Positions 24,347-32,288 of a stretch of 33,776 nucleotides of DNA are shown piece after piece. Under the pieces are notes generated by a model that was given only the letters and a program-made list of their open reading frames with translations, did not search any database and was not told the origin of the DNA. Within the stretch, counting starts at the first letter, position 1, and each line of letters begins with the position of its first letter. The position numbers and the translations under genes are program-made. This stretch comes from Chitinophagaceae bacterium (lineage in GTDB: Bacteria; Bacteroidota; Bacteroidia; Chitinophagales; Chitinophagaceae), in NCBI GenBank assembly GCA_025933775.1, contig JAICZH010000028.1, positions 1-33,776 of the forward strand, read 5' to 3'.

Positions 24347-25136
24347 CATTTGTAAATTTTACAGGAACAATATAATAAGCGGATACATTTTCTCCATTAC
24401 TTTTTCCCGGAATCCACAAAGGCATTTTCTTTAAAACCCTTATTACTTCATTATCAAAAGCTGTGCCTCCCGATTTTATAACATCAAAACTTTCCAGCTT
24501 CCCATTGTAGTTTACAACAAATTTTATTTTTACATTTACTTCATCTCCTTCAGAAATATCTTCAGGCGAATGCAAATTATTTTTTAAAAAAGCAAGCAAT
24601 GCTTTTACTCCGCCGGGATATTGAGGCATTACATCTGCTTCGCTCAATACTTCTTTTTTTACAGGAACAATATTTTTAATCTCCGGTTTTCCAGTTGCAT
24701 TTTCATTCTCTACACTCGTTGGAAAATTTATTGTCCCGCTCAGCGATTGCAAAGAAGACGTTGGTATTTCCGGGAGTGTTGCAGGTAATTTGTTAATATT
24801 AATTGAAGTAACAATTTTCGGCGGACCCACTTTTTCAAAATTTTTTTTCACATGAGAAACATTTGCACTTTTAGTTTTGAAAGATGACGATGAATGAAAT
24901 TCTGTAACAGTTTTATCAGGCGTAAAAATTTTTGGAAGAGATTGCGCAAAATCATTTTTATTTTTTTTTAAAATGAAGAGCAAACAAAAAAGCAATGAAA
25001 AACCAATCATCGAAAATAAAGCAATGCCCATACGGCTGTTATACGATTTTCGTAAAGTGTATGCGCCATAATCTTTGTTGCGGTTATCAAAAATAATATC
25101 CAATAAGTTACTTTGAAGAATAGTATCCTTGTTCAT
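24339..25136 (-). CDS. Energy transducer TonB
   Basis: 265 residues. The ATG at 25134-25136 gives MNKDTILQSNLLDIIFDNRN followed by KDYGAYTLRKSYN, the standard Bacteroidota TonB start; the TTG at 25160 would add eight unlikely residues. One membrane segment (about 37-57) is followed by a periplasmic linker (about 60-165), less proline-rich than in enterobacteria. The C-terminal domain (about 170-265) has MPQYPGGVKALLAFLKNN and ends KMPLWIPGKSNGENVSAYYI, features that contact TonB boxes. It transmits proton-motive energy to outer-membrane receptors. No exbB or exbD lies beside it. The small membrane protein, PstS-like protein and TPR protein follow on the same strand after a 199-base gap containing a repeat. 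Confidence 0.92.
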   Translation of the reverse strand: MNKDTILQSNLLDIIFDNRNKDYGAYTLRKSYNSRMGIALFSMIGFSLLFCLLFILKKNKNDFAQSLPKIFTPDKTVTEFHSSSSFKTKSANVSHVKKNFEKVGPPKIVTSININKLPATLPEIPTSSLQSLSGTINFPTSVENENATGKPEIKNIVPVKKEVLSEADVMPQYPGGVKALLAFLKNNLHSPEDISEGDEVNVKIKFVVNYNGKLESFDVIKSGGTAFDNEVIRVLKKMPLWIPGKSNGENVSAYYIVPVKFTNGF

Positions 25137-25364
25137 GATTTTAATTTTTAAAAGATGCAATGCATCGTTGATAAAAAAATTATTAAATCAAAAACAGGCG
25201 CCGTTTTTAGTAAGATGCATTATAAATATTATTTCCATAAATAAATTATTTGTCGCTGGCTTGTGAGAAAACCAACTTTTAGCTTATTGCGTGAAATATA
25301 TTTAAAAAAAATTTGTGTAATAAAAAAGAAATAATACTTTAGGCAAATTAATTGTTGATTGTAG

Positions 25365-25901
25365 TTAAAATTTATTTTTCCACATCATGCTTTCAATGGG
25401 TTTATTAATTTGGCCGTTATATTTGGCATCTTTTTTTTGATTGTACTTTACTTCAATTTCGCCTTCAACCGGAAAATAAATCAATTGACCTACCGGCATT
25501 CCCTTATAAATTTTTACGGGTTGCTTTACAGATATTTCAAGCGTCCAGTTTCCGCAAAAACCTACATCGCCTTTGCCCGCCGTGGCGTGAATGTCAATAC
25601 CCAAGCGGCCTGTAGAAGATTTGCCTTCGAGAAATGGAACGTGCGCATGCGTTTCAGTATATTCTTCGGTAACGCCGAGATAAAAAATATGCGGATATAA
25701 AACAAAGCCATCTTCAGGTATTTCAAAGTAATCAATGGTGTTGTGTTTTTTTGCATCCAGAATGTGTTCGGTGTAAGTGGCCAGCCATTTTCCCAAATGC
25801 ACATCGTACGAATTGCTTCCCAAACAATCTCTTTTATACGGTTCAATTTTAATAGTTTCTTTTTTAATTTCTTCGAGTATGCGCAAATCGCTCAGGATCA
25901 T
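25365..25901 (-). CDS. dcd: dCTP deaminase
   Basis: A 178-residue enzyme that deaminates dCTP to dUTP, feeding dTTP synthesis. The trimeric dCTP deaminase/dUTPase fold is recognised by KSSTGRLGIDIHATAGKGD (about 94-112), equivalent to the RSSLAR motif, with Ser95/Ser96 and Arg99, and by GNWTLEIS with Glu122 as the catalytic glutamate; the Arg99-Glu122 distance of 23 matches the E. coli enzyme (115/138). The start MILSDLRILEEIKK is typical. It is divergent from the sfp-type gene with 83 bases between. Whether it is mono- or bifunctional cannot be decided from motifs here. Confidence 0.93.
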   Translation of the reverse strand: MILSDLRILEEIKKETIKIEPYKRDCLGSNSYDVHLGKWLATYTEHILDAKKHNTIDYFEIPEDGFVLYPHIFYLGVTEEYTETHAHVPFLEGKSSTGRLGIDIHATAGKGDVGFCGNWTLEISVKQPVKIYKGMPVGQLIYFPVEGEIEVKYNQKKDAKYNGQINKPIESMMWKNKF

Positions 25902-25942
25902 TTTTATTGGTTTATTTGTTAATTTGTAAAAATAAAAATTTC

Positions 25943-25960
25943 ATCCGATAGCTATTGGAT
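25943..25960. repeat. ATCCGATAGCTATTGGAT palindrome in divergent promoter region
   Basis: An 18-base palindrome with one mismatched pair, between dcd and the phosphopantetheinyl transferase gene, 24 bases before the latter's ATG. It resembles a common GATAGCTATCGGGA-type Bacteroidota repeat (from memory). An operator is the alternative. Confidence 0.5.
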
Positions 25961-25984
25961 TAATTTTTTATTTTCAATTCTGCA

Positions 25985-26611
25985 ATGCCATTGTTTTATC
26001 AACATAATATTAACGAAACATCTCAATTGGCTGTATGGCATATCACCGAAAATGAAGATTTTTTTCTTCAAAAAATTCATTTGCAAAAAAAAATTCATCA
26101 CCCGCACAAATGGCTGCAACACCTGGCAGGCCGCTATTTGCTTCAATTGCTGCATCCTGAATTTCCATTGCATTTAATAGCGATCGCCGAATCGAATAAA
26201 CCTTTACTTACAGATAGCTCATGGCATTTTTCTATTTCGCATTGCGGAGATTTTGCTGCAGCTATCCTGAACAAAAACAGCAGCGCCGGCATTGATGTGG
26301 AATTAATTTCACCAAAAGTGGAATTAATAAAAAATAAATTTTTAACTCCACAGGAACTGCGTTTACCCGTTACCGTTAGTAATACTTTCCTTACACTCAT
26401 GTGGAGCTGCAAAGAAGCAGTTTATAAATGGTATGGAAAAGGCGCAGTTGATTTTAAAAATCATATTATAATCAAAAATATTTTGGTAAAAAATAACGCC
26501 GGCGTTGTTGATTGTATATTTATAAAAGAAGCTGAAAAAAAGTTGGAGATATATTTTCAATTATTTGAAAAACTTTGCCTGGCATGGGTTACAGCTTACA
26601 ATAATTTTTAG
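25985..26611 (+). CDS. 4'-phosphopantetheinyl transferase, Sfp type
   Basis: 208 residues. It activates carrier proteins by moving phosphopantetheine from CoA to a conserved serine. Signature motifs are visible: HFSISHCGDFAA (81-92), AGIDVELISP (Asp104 and Glu106 as Mg ligands) and MWSCKEAVYKWYGKG (139-153, with Glu144 and Lys148). The length of about 200 fits the Sfp/Gsp group and not the short AcpS. The N-terminus is slightly long but starts with a normal ATG. No polyketide or peptide synthase genes are in the window, so it may serve the fatty-acid carrier protein or a system elsewhere. It is divergent from dcd and followed by a hairpin repeat. Confidence 0.92.
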   Translation: MPLFYQHNINETSQLAVWHITENEDFFLQKIHLQKKIHHPHKWLQHLAGRYLLQLLHPEFPLHLIAIAESNKPLLTDSSWHFSISHCGDFAAAILNKNSSAGIDVELISPKVELIKNKFLTPQELRLPVTVSNTFLTLMWSCKEAVYKWYGKGAVDFKNHIIIKNILVKNNAGVVDCIFIKEAEKKLEIYFQLFEKLCLAWVTAYNNF

Positions 26612-26628
26612 GTTACTTTTCAATTAAA

Positions 26629-26664
26629 AAACTTTTGGAAAGTTGGAAAGCTTTCCAAAAGTTT
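26629..26664. repeat. Perfect 14-bp inverted repeat AAACTTTTGGAAAG/CTTTCCAAAAGTTT
   Basis: Arms at 26629-26642 and 26651-26664 with loop TTGGAAAG, which repeats the arm's 3' end so that a second pairing register exists. It begins 18 bases after the sfp-type stop codon. No T-tract follows on either side, so it is better called a repeat than a standard terminator. Confidence 0.7.
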
Positions 26665-26785
26665 AAGTCCCGTATGAAATTTAAAACACTTGCGAATCTT
26701 GGCAAAAATATTGAGCGATTATCAAATGAAGTAAACTGTAATTAATATTTCCTTCTAACAATCTCTTTCCTTAAAAAAAAATAAA

Positions 26786-27793
26786 ATGAAAGACCCAAAA
26801 TTTGTTATAGTTATCGGCGCTTCGGCTGGTGGCATGAAAGCACTATCAGAAATAGTAGCGCAATTACAAACAGAAATAGATGCAGCCATATTTATTGTTT
26901 TGCATTTATCAGGAACAGCCATTAGTGATTTTTTGAAACTGCATCTGCAAAAATTCACTTCATTGCCCTGCGAAATTGCAGCAGAAGGAGCGCCCATAAA
27001 AAAAGGTCATATTTATATTGCTCCTCCCAATATTCATCTACTTATAAAAAAAGGAAATATTATTCTTGGCAGAGGGCCGAAGGAAAACCGGTGGCGGCCT
27101 TCTATTGATGTGCTGTTTCGCTCTGCTGCTGCGGCTTATAACACAAGAACGATAGGGATTGTATTAACCGGTTTGCTGGACGATGGAACAACCGGCATGT
27201 TGGCCATTAAAAGAAGCGGCGGCGCTTGTATAGTTCAGGATCCTAATGAAGCGGAGTATCCTGATATGCCTCTTTCTGTTCTTAATAATATGGAGGTGAA
27301 TTATTGCATTCCTCTTGCCGATATGGAAGAAGTAATTTCCGAGATAATACAAACAACGCCGGAAGAAAAACCTGCACCGGATGATGTAATAATAGAATCA
27401 CAAATTGCAGAAAGAGTAGTGGTTGATTATGATAAAGTAAGACAGTTAGGCGAAAAAAGTATATATGCCTGCCCCGATTGTGGCGGCGGATTATGGAATA
27501 TAAGTAAAGGCGGTGATGGACAGGCGAAAGTTGACAGGTATCGTTGTCATATCGGCCATTCTTATTCAGAAAAAGACCTGGTTACAAAACAAGAAGAAGT
27601 ATTTGAATCAACATTATGGGTAGCCTTACGCATAATGGAAGAGCGCCGCAACCTGTTGATGAAAATGGAAGATGATCATGCTAAAAAGGGATTTTCAACA
27701 TTAGCAAAAGGATATAAAGAAAAAGCAGACGAAATACAAATACATGTGAATAAATTAAAAGAAGTTTTATTTGCTTCGCAGAAGTCGGTTTAA
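26786..27793 (+). CDS. CheB-like methylesterase with C-terminal Cys/His-rich extension, no receiver domain
   Basis: 335 residues. The first 190 form a CheB esterase domain that removes methyl groups from chemoreceptor glutamates. The catalytic triad is readable: Ser13 in IGASAGG, His40 in IVLHLSG and Asp133 in LTGLLDDGTTGM. The usual N-terminal receiver domain is absent, so activation must differ from classic CheB. The C-terminal part (about 215-335) has CPDC (229-232) and CHIGH (254-258), possible zinc ligands, then a long charged helix from SEKDLVTKQEEVFESTLW to KEVLF. No cheR, cheA or receptor gene is near. Stand-alone CheB proteins occur in Bacteroidota; a sensory role beyond chemotaxis is possible. 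It starts with ATG after an A-run and converges on the RND operon. Confidence 0.9.
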   Translation: MKDPKFVIVIGASAGGMKALSEIVAQLQTEIDAAIFIVLHLSGTAISDFLKLHLQKFTSLPCEIAAEGAPIKKGHIYIAPPNIHLLIKKGNIILGRGPKENRWRPSIDVLFRSAAAAYNTRTIGIVLTGLLDDGTTGMLAIKRSGGACIVQDPNEAEYPDMPLSVLNNMEVNYCIPLADMEEVISEIIQTTPEEKPAPDDVIIESQIAERVVVDYDKVRQLGEKSIYACPDCGGGLWNISKGGDGQAKVDRYRCHIGHSYSEKDLVTKQEEVFESTLWVALRIMEERRNLLMKMEDDHAKKGFSTLAKGYKEKADEIQIHVNKLKEVLFASQKSV

Positions 27794-27834
27794 AATTTTT
27801 ATAGATTTAAAATTTTTATTTGAGTAAATCTTTT

Positions 27835-30800
27835 CTATTCCTCATCTTCTTCAAATTCTTTGTGTTCTTCCGGCTTATAACTTTCCTGCAGCGTTGCTAA
27901 TTTTTTCTTTCCATAAGATAATCGTGTGATAAGCACAAATAAAACCGGAACAACAAAAATAGCCAATGAAGTGGCTGCAAGCATTCCGCCAAATACAGTC
28001 CAGCCAATAGTTTTACGCGATTCTGCTGCGGCACCGGTTGCAAATGCCAGTGGCAATACGCCAAAAATAAATGCAAGCGATGTCATAACGATGGGACGTA
28101 AACGCAATCTCACAGCAGCAATCGTTGCTTTCATTAATTCCATTCCACTATCCACTCTTTCTTTTGCAAACTCTACAATTAATATCGCATTTTTTGCAGC
28201 AAGCCCAATTAATGTAATCAATCCTATTTGCGCATAAATATTATCGGAGAGGCTCGGTAATAAAGTCAAGGCAATGATAGAACCTAATGCGCCGATGGGC
28301 ACTGCAAATAAAACAGAAAAAGGAACAGACCAGCTTTCGTACAATGCTGCAAGAAATAAAAAAACAAATACCAGCGATATGGCAAAAATTGTTACCGTTT
28401 TATTTCCTGCTTTTATTTCTTCAAGGCTCATCCCTGAAAATTCGTAACCATAACCTACGGGTAAATATTTTGCAGCAGTTTCCTGCAAGGCTTTAATTGC
28501 CTGGCCGCTGCTGTAGCCTTGTTTGGAGGTTCCGTTTATTTCTATGGAACGATAAATATTATAATGCGAAATCAATGAAGGACTTTCAATTAATTTGGTT
28601 GTAACCAGCGAGCCAAGCGGTATCATGTTTCCCTCGCTGTTGCGCACATAATATTTTTTTAATTCATCGAGCGATGAACGAAAGGTACTATCGGCTTGCG
28701 TTACCACTTTAAAATTTCTTCCGTATAAATTAAAATCATTTACATAGCCACTTCCTAAATACGTTGATAAAGTTGAATACACATCTGCAATGGAAACGCC
28801 TAATTGTTTTACTTTATCACGGTCAACATTTACTTCATAACTTGGTGTGTTGGCTGTAAAAAAAGTATATGCTGATTCTATCTCAGGGCGTTTATTTAAC
28901 TCTGCTACAAAATTGCGCGCAACTTGTGCAAATTGATTAATGTCGTCGGTGCTGGTGGTTTGTTGCAGCTCAAAAGTGAAGCCTGCCGTGCGTCCCAGCC
29001 CCGGCACGGCTGGAGGAGATATTGCCAAAACTCTTGCCTCTTTTATATCAGCGGTTTTCTTTCGTATTTCTGCAATTACACTTTGTGCATTATGCGCTTT
29101 CCCTTTTCGTTCATCCCATGGTTTCAATGCAACAAACATGGTTCCCACATTTGATTTATTTGAAAAACTGATGATGTTTAATCCTGCTAATCCGCCTATC
29201 ACTCCCACATCTGGTATTGATTGTAATCTTGCCATTAAAAGTTTCAACATATCAATGCTTTTGGTAGTAGATGTTGCTTCAGGCATTTCATACGTAACAT
29301 AGAGCCGGCCTTCATCTTCGGGCGGAATGAAACCGGTTGGCTTTGCTTTAAAAAGAAAAAATAAACCTACAAATAAAACGATAAGCATAATTAAAACATA
29401 AGGCGTTTTTCGAATCCATAATGCAACGCCCCGTGTGTATGATGCGGTAAATTTTCTTAATCCATTATTAAATGATGTAAAGAATTTTTCTAATAAATTT
29501 TTCTTTTCATTTTCACCTTTTGAATGTTTCAGCATTAGTGAACACAATGCCGGAGTAAGCGATAACGCAACAAATGCAGAAATAATAACTGATACTGCAA
29601 TGGTTATTGCAAATTGCTGATACAATCTTCCTACAATGCCCGGAATAAAACCAACAGGAACAAACACAGCTGCTAATATTAAAGCAATGGCAATTACCGG
29701 CCCTGAAATATCTTTCATGGCTTTGCGTGTGGCTTCTTTTGGCGATAAATTATTATGATCAATATTATGCTGAACCGCTTCCACTACAATGATAGCATCA
29801 TCTACCACAATGCCTATGGCTAATACAAATGCAAATAATGTAAGTGTATTAATAGTAAATCCAAACAGAACAAAAAAGATAAAAGCCCCAATTAAGGAAA
29901 CAGGTATTGCCAAAAGAGGAATTAATGTTGCCCGCCAGTTTTGAAGAAATAAAAACACAACTAACACAACAAGGCCTAATGCTTCAAGAAGCGTAAACAC
30001 TACTTCGTGTATAGATGTTTTTACAACAGAAACAGTTTCCAATGGAATGAGATAGTCCACATCATTCGGAAAAGTTTTTTTAAGATCGGTAAGCGCTTTT
30101 GTAATTCCAGTATAGGTTTCTATAGCATTCGCATCCGGCGCCTGGTAAATTAATAAAAACGTTGCAGGCTTGCCATTTACAAAAGCATTAAACGAATAAC
30201 TGAATTGCCCTAACTCCACTCTGGCAACATCTTTCAGGTAAACGATATTGCCTGTAACAGGATTGGAGCGAATAATAATATTTTTAAATTGATCAACTGT
30301 ATTGAGCCGGCTATTCGTTAATACGCTGTATTCAAACGCCTGTTGATTTGGTTGCGGATTACCGCCAATAGTGCCCGCGGCGATCTGAAGATTTTGTTCA
30401 TTAATGGCGGCTGCAACATCGGCCGGCGCTATATTTAACGCTGCGAGCTTTTCTGGATCGAGCCATACACGCATCCCAAAATCATTGCCAAGAGATAAAA
30501 TATCCCCCACGCCCGGAACACGTTTTAAAGCATCTTGCACATAAATATTTACATAGTTGCCAACAAATTTATTATCGTGCGTTCCATTAGGCGAATAAAA
30601 TGCAATGGCAGCCATGATGCTTGGATTGCGCTTCCTAACGGTAACGCCTAAACGCCGTACAATATCGGGCAATGTAGGTTCAGCAACACTCACACGATTT
30701 TGAACATCTAATGCAGCAATATCAATATTAGTGCCTACATCAAAAGTTACGGAAATAGAACTTTGCCCGCTCGATGAACTGTTGCCTGTAATGTAGGTCA

Positions 30801-31026
30801 TACCAGGCGATCCGTTTATTTGTGTTTCAATGGGCGTAGTGGTTGTCTGTTCCACCGTTTGTGCATCTGCTCCAATAAAATTAGCGCTCACGGAAACCGT
30901 TGGCGGCGATATATCAGGATATTGCGCAATGGGCAAATTGGAAAGTGAAATAATACCCACCAGCACAATTACAATTGAAATTACAATTGCAGTAACCGGG
31001 CGTCTTATAAATGTTTCAGCAATCAT
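27835..31026 (-). CDS. RND efflux pump, inner-membrane transporter (HAE1/AcrB type)
   Basis: A 1063-residue proton-driven exporter of hydrophobic compounds. The family's N-terminus MIAETFIRRPVTAIVISIVI begins TM1. The proton relay AIGIVVDDAIIVVEA has Asp409/Asp410 (AcrB 407/408), and the second-half partner lysine is in GLAAKNAILIVEF near 950. Porter-domain signatures such as VQNRVSVAEPTLP and GFTFELQQTTSTDD are present, and two sets of TMs surround them. The C-terminus is acidic (EEHKEFEEDEE). Length matches AcrB relatives. It is the last gene in the order TolC-like, adaptor, pump, separated from the adaptor by 120 bases that hold a tandem duplication. Substrate specificity cannot be inferred. 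Confidence 0.96.
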   Translation of the reverse strand: MIAETFIRRPVTAIVISIVIVLVGIISLSNLPIAQYPDISPPTVSVSANFIGADAQTVEQTTTTPIETQINGSPGMTYITGNSSSSGQSSISVTFDVGTNIDIAALDVQNRVSVAEPTLPDIVRRLGVTVRKRNPSIMAAIAFYSPNGTHDNKFVGNYVNIYVQDALKRVPGVGDILSLGNDFGMRVWLDPEKLAALNIAPADVAAAINEQNLQIAAGTIGGNPQPNQQAFEYSVLTNSRLNTVDQFKNIIIRSNPVTGNIVYLKDVARVELGQFSYSFNAFVNGKPATFLLIYQAPDANAIETYTGITKALTDLKKTFPNDVDYLIPLETVSVVKTSIHEVVFTLLEALGLVVLVVFLFLQNWRATLIPLLAIPVSLIGAFIFFVLFGFTINTLTLFAFVLAIGIVVDDAIIVVEAVQHNIDHNNLSPKEATRKAMKDISGPVIAIALILAAVFVPVGFIPGIVGRLYQQFAITIAVSVIISAFVALSLTPALCSLMLKHSKGENEKKNLLEKFFTSFNNGLRKFTASYTRGVALWIRKTPYVLIMLIVLFVGLFFLFKAKPTGFIPPEDEGRLYVTYEMPEATSTTKSIDMLKLLMARLQSIPDVGVIGGLAGLNIISFSNKSNVGTMFVALKPWDERKGKAHNAQSVIAEIRKKTADIKEARVLAISPPAVPGLGRTAGFTFELQQTTSTDDINQFAQVARNFVAELNKRPEIESAYTFFTANTPSYEVNVDRDKVKQLGVSIADVYSTLSTYLGSGYVNDFNLYGRNFKVVTQADSTFRSSLDELKKYYVRNSEGNMIPLGSLVTTKLIESPSLISHYNIYRSIEINGTSKQGYSSGQAIKALQETAAKYLPVGYGYEFSGMSLEEIKAGNKTVTIFAISLVFVFLFLAALYESWSVPFSVLFAVPIGALGSIIALTLLPSLSDNIYAQIGLITLIGLAAKNAILIVEFAKERVDSGMELMKATIAAVRLRLRPIVMTSLAFIFGVLPLAFATGAAAESRKTIGWTVFGGMLAATSLAIFVVPVLFVLITRLSYGKKKLATLQESYKPEEHKEFEEDEE

Positions 31027-31076
31027 TTATTTTTTTTCAAATTTTAAAATTCAATTTCATAATTTTATTTCTGAAC

Positions 31077-31154
31077 TAACGGTGATGCATAAACGCTTTT
31101 ATTAAATTTAAAATATAACGGTAACGCATATACGCTTTTACTAAAATTATTTTT
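31077..31154. repeat. 39-bp imperfect tandem duplication between adaptor and pump genes
   Basis: Unit 1 (31077-31115) begins TAACGGTGATGCATAAACGC and unit 2 (31116-31154) begins TAACGGTAACGCATATACGC; both continue CTTTTAnTAAA. The second unit overlaps the adaptor's stop codon (31147-31149). On the transcribed strand it lies in the leader of the pump gene. Confidence 0.7.
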
Positions 31155-32283
31155 TCTGTTGCATTGCCGGTTTAGGCGGAGCAGTTGTAATCACAGAACC
31201 CTGGTGCAGATTCTGAACTCCTTTCACAACGATAGTTTCACCCGCCTGCAAACCATCCTTTATAATTACATTGTCTCCTATTTGCGTTCCCAGCTGCACT
31301 TTTTGTTGCGATACTTTGGAACTGTCTCCCACCACATACACATAAAATTCGCCCAACTGTTCTGTTACGGCTTCATAAGGTATAATGGTTGCATTTTTTG
31401 ATGCAGTGTTTTTCACTCTTACCGTTGTATTCATTCCGGGCTTAAGCATTCCATTATCATTTGGAAAAACCAATCTTACTTTTATAGTTCCTGTTTGCGG
31501 ATCTACCGCACGATCAATAAAACTAATGTTGCCGGGCAATGGATATAATTCATCACTAAAAGCAAGCGTAAACATAGAATCTTTTACATTGTTTTTATCC
31601 TGTTGCAATTCATTAAAACGATAAATATTTTTTTGATCTACAGTAAAATCAACCGCTATCGGATTGTTGGTTGATATGGTATTTAAAACCGTTTGTCCCG
31701 CTACAACTGCCGTTCCTTTTTTTACCTGCGATATTCCTATCGTTCCGCTGAAAGGCGCTTCAATGCTGGCAAATTTTACATCAGCATTCACACTTGCCAC
31801 ATTGGCTTTTGCAGCAGCCACCTGTTTTTTTGCTGCTTCAAGCGCTGCATCAGCATAATCAACTTGTTGCTTCGCAATGGCATCATGCTTATCTAATTCA
31901 TGATAACGATCAGCATCTTTTTGTGCCTTTAATAAATTAGATTCCTGTACCTGCAAACCTGCCTGCGCCTGGTTAAGATTGGCGCGATAAACTTCAGCAT
32001 CTATTGAATACAAGCGCTGTCCTTTTTTTACTTTATCACCATCTTTAAAATAAATTCCTGTAACATATCCGCTCACCTGCGAAGTAAGTTTTATTTCATT
32101 CAATGCAGTAATTGTTCCGGGATATTCATCGTAAAATACTGCATTGGTGTTTGTAACTTTTGTAATGGTTACGGGTGTTGCAGGCGGCGGCCCTTGTTGC
32201 TGCTGATGTTTATCAGTACATGAAAAGAATGCGAGCGCCAAAACAAAAATGATAAAAATATGTTGTGTAAATTTCATACGCAT
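31147..32283 (-). CDS. RND efflux periplasmic adaptor (MFP) lipoprotein
   Basis: A 378-residue membrane-fusion protein linking the RND pump to the outer-membrane channel. Lipobox FFSC places the lipidated Cys at 22. ALNEIKLTSQVSGYVTGIYF starts the lipoyl half-motif, DGDKVKKGQRLYSID the barrel strand; a helical hairpin follows (about 100-170, AQAGLQVQESNLLKAQKDAD), then the second lipoyl half SIEAPFSGTIGISQVKKGT. The tail MQQKK ends a flexible region. It begins 5 bases after the TolC-like stop, so the two are translated from one transcript. An alternative ATG at residue 3 is equally possible. Confidence 0.95.
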   Translation of the reverse strand: MRMKFTQHIFIIFVLALAFFSCTDKHQQQQGPPPATPVTITKVTNTNAVFYDEYPGTITALNEIKLTSQVSGYVTGIYFKDGDKVKKGQRLYSIDAEVYRANLNQAQAGLQVQESNLLKAQKDADRYHELDKHDAIAKQQVDYADAALEAAKKQVAAAKANVASVNADVKFASIEAPFSGTIGISQVKKGTAVVAGQTVLNTISTNNPIAVDFTVDQKNIYRFNELQQDKNNVKDSMFTLAFSDELYPLPGNISFIDRAVDPQTGTIKVRLVFPNDNGMLKPGMNTTVRVKNTASKNATIIPYEAVTEQLGEFYVYVVGDSSKVSQQKVQLGTQIGDNVIIKDGLQAGETIVVKGVQNLHQGSVITTAPPKPAMQQKK

Positions 32284-32288
32284 TTAAT

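Noticed and set aside
28940-29302. 120-codon plus-strand ORF opposite the RND pump
   Set aside because: Fully inside the pump gene, whose protein is complete and conserved.
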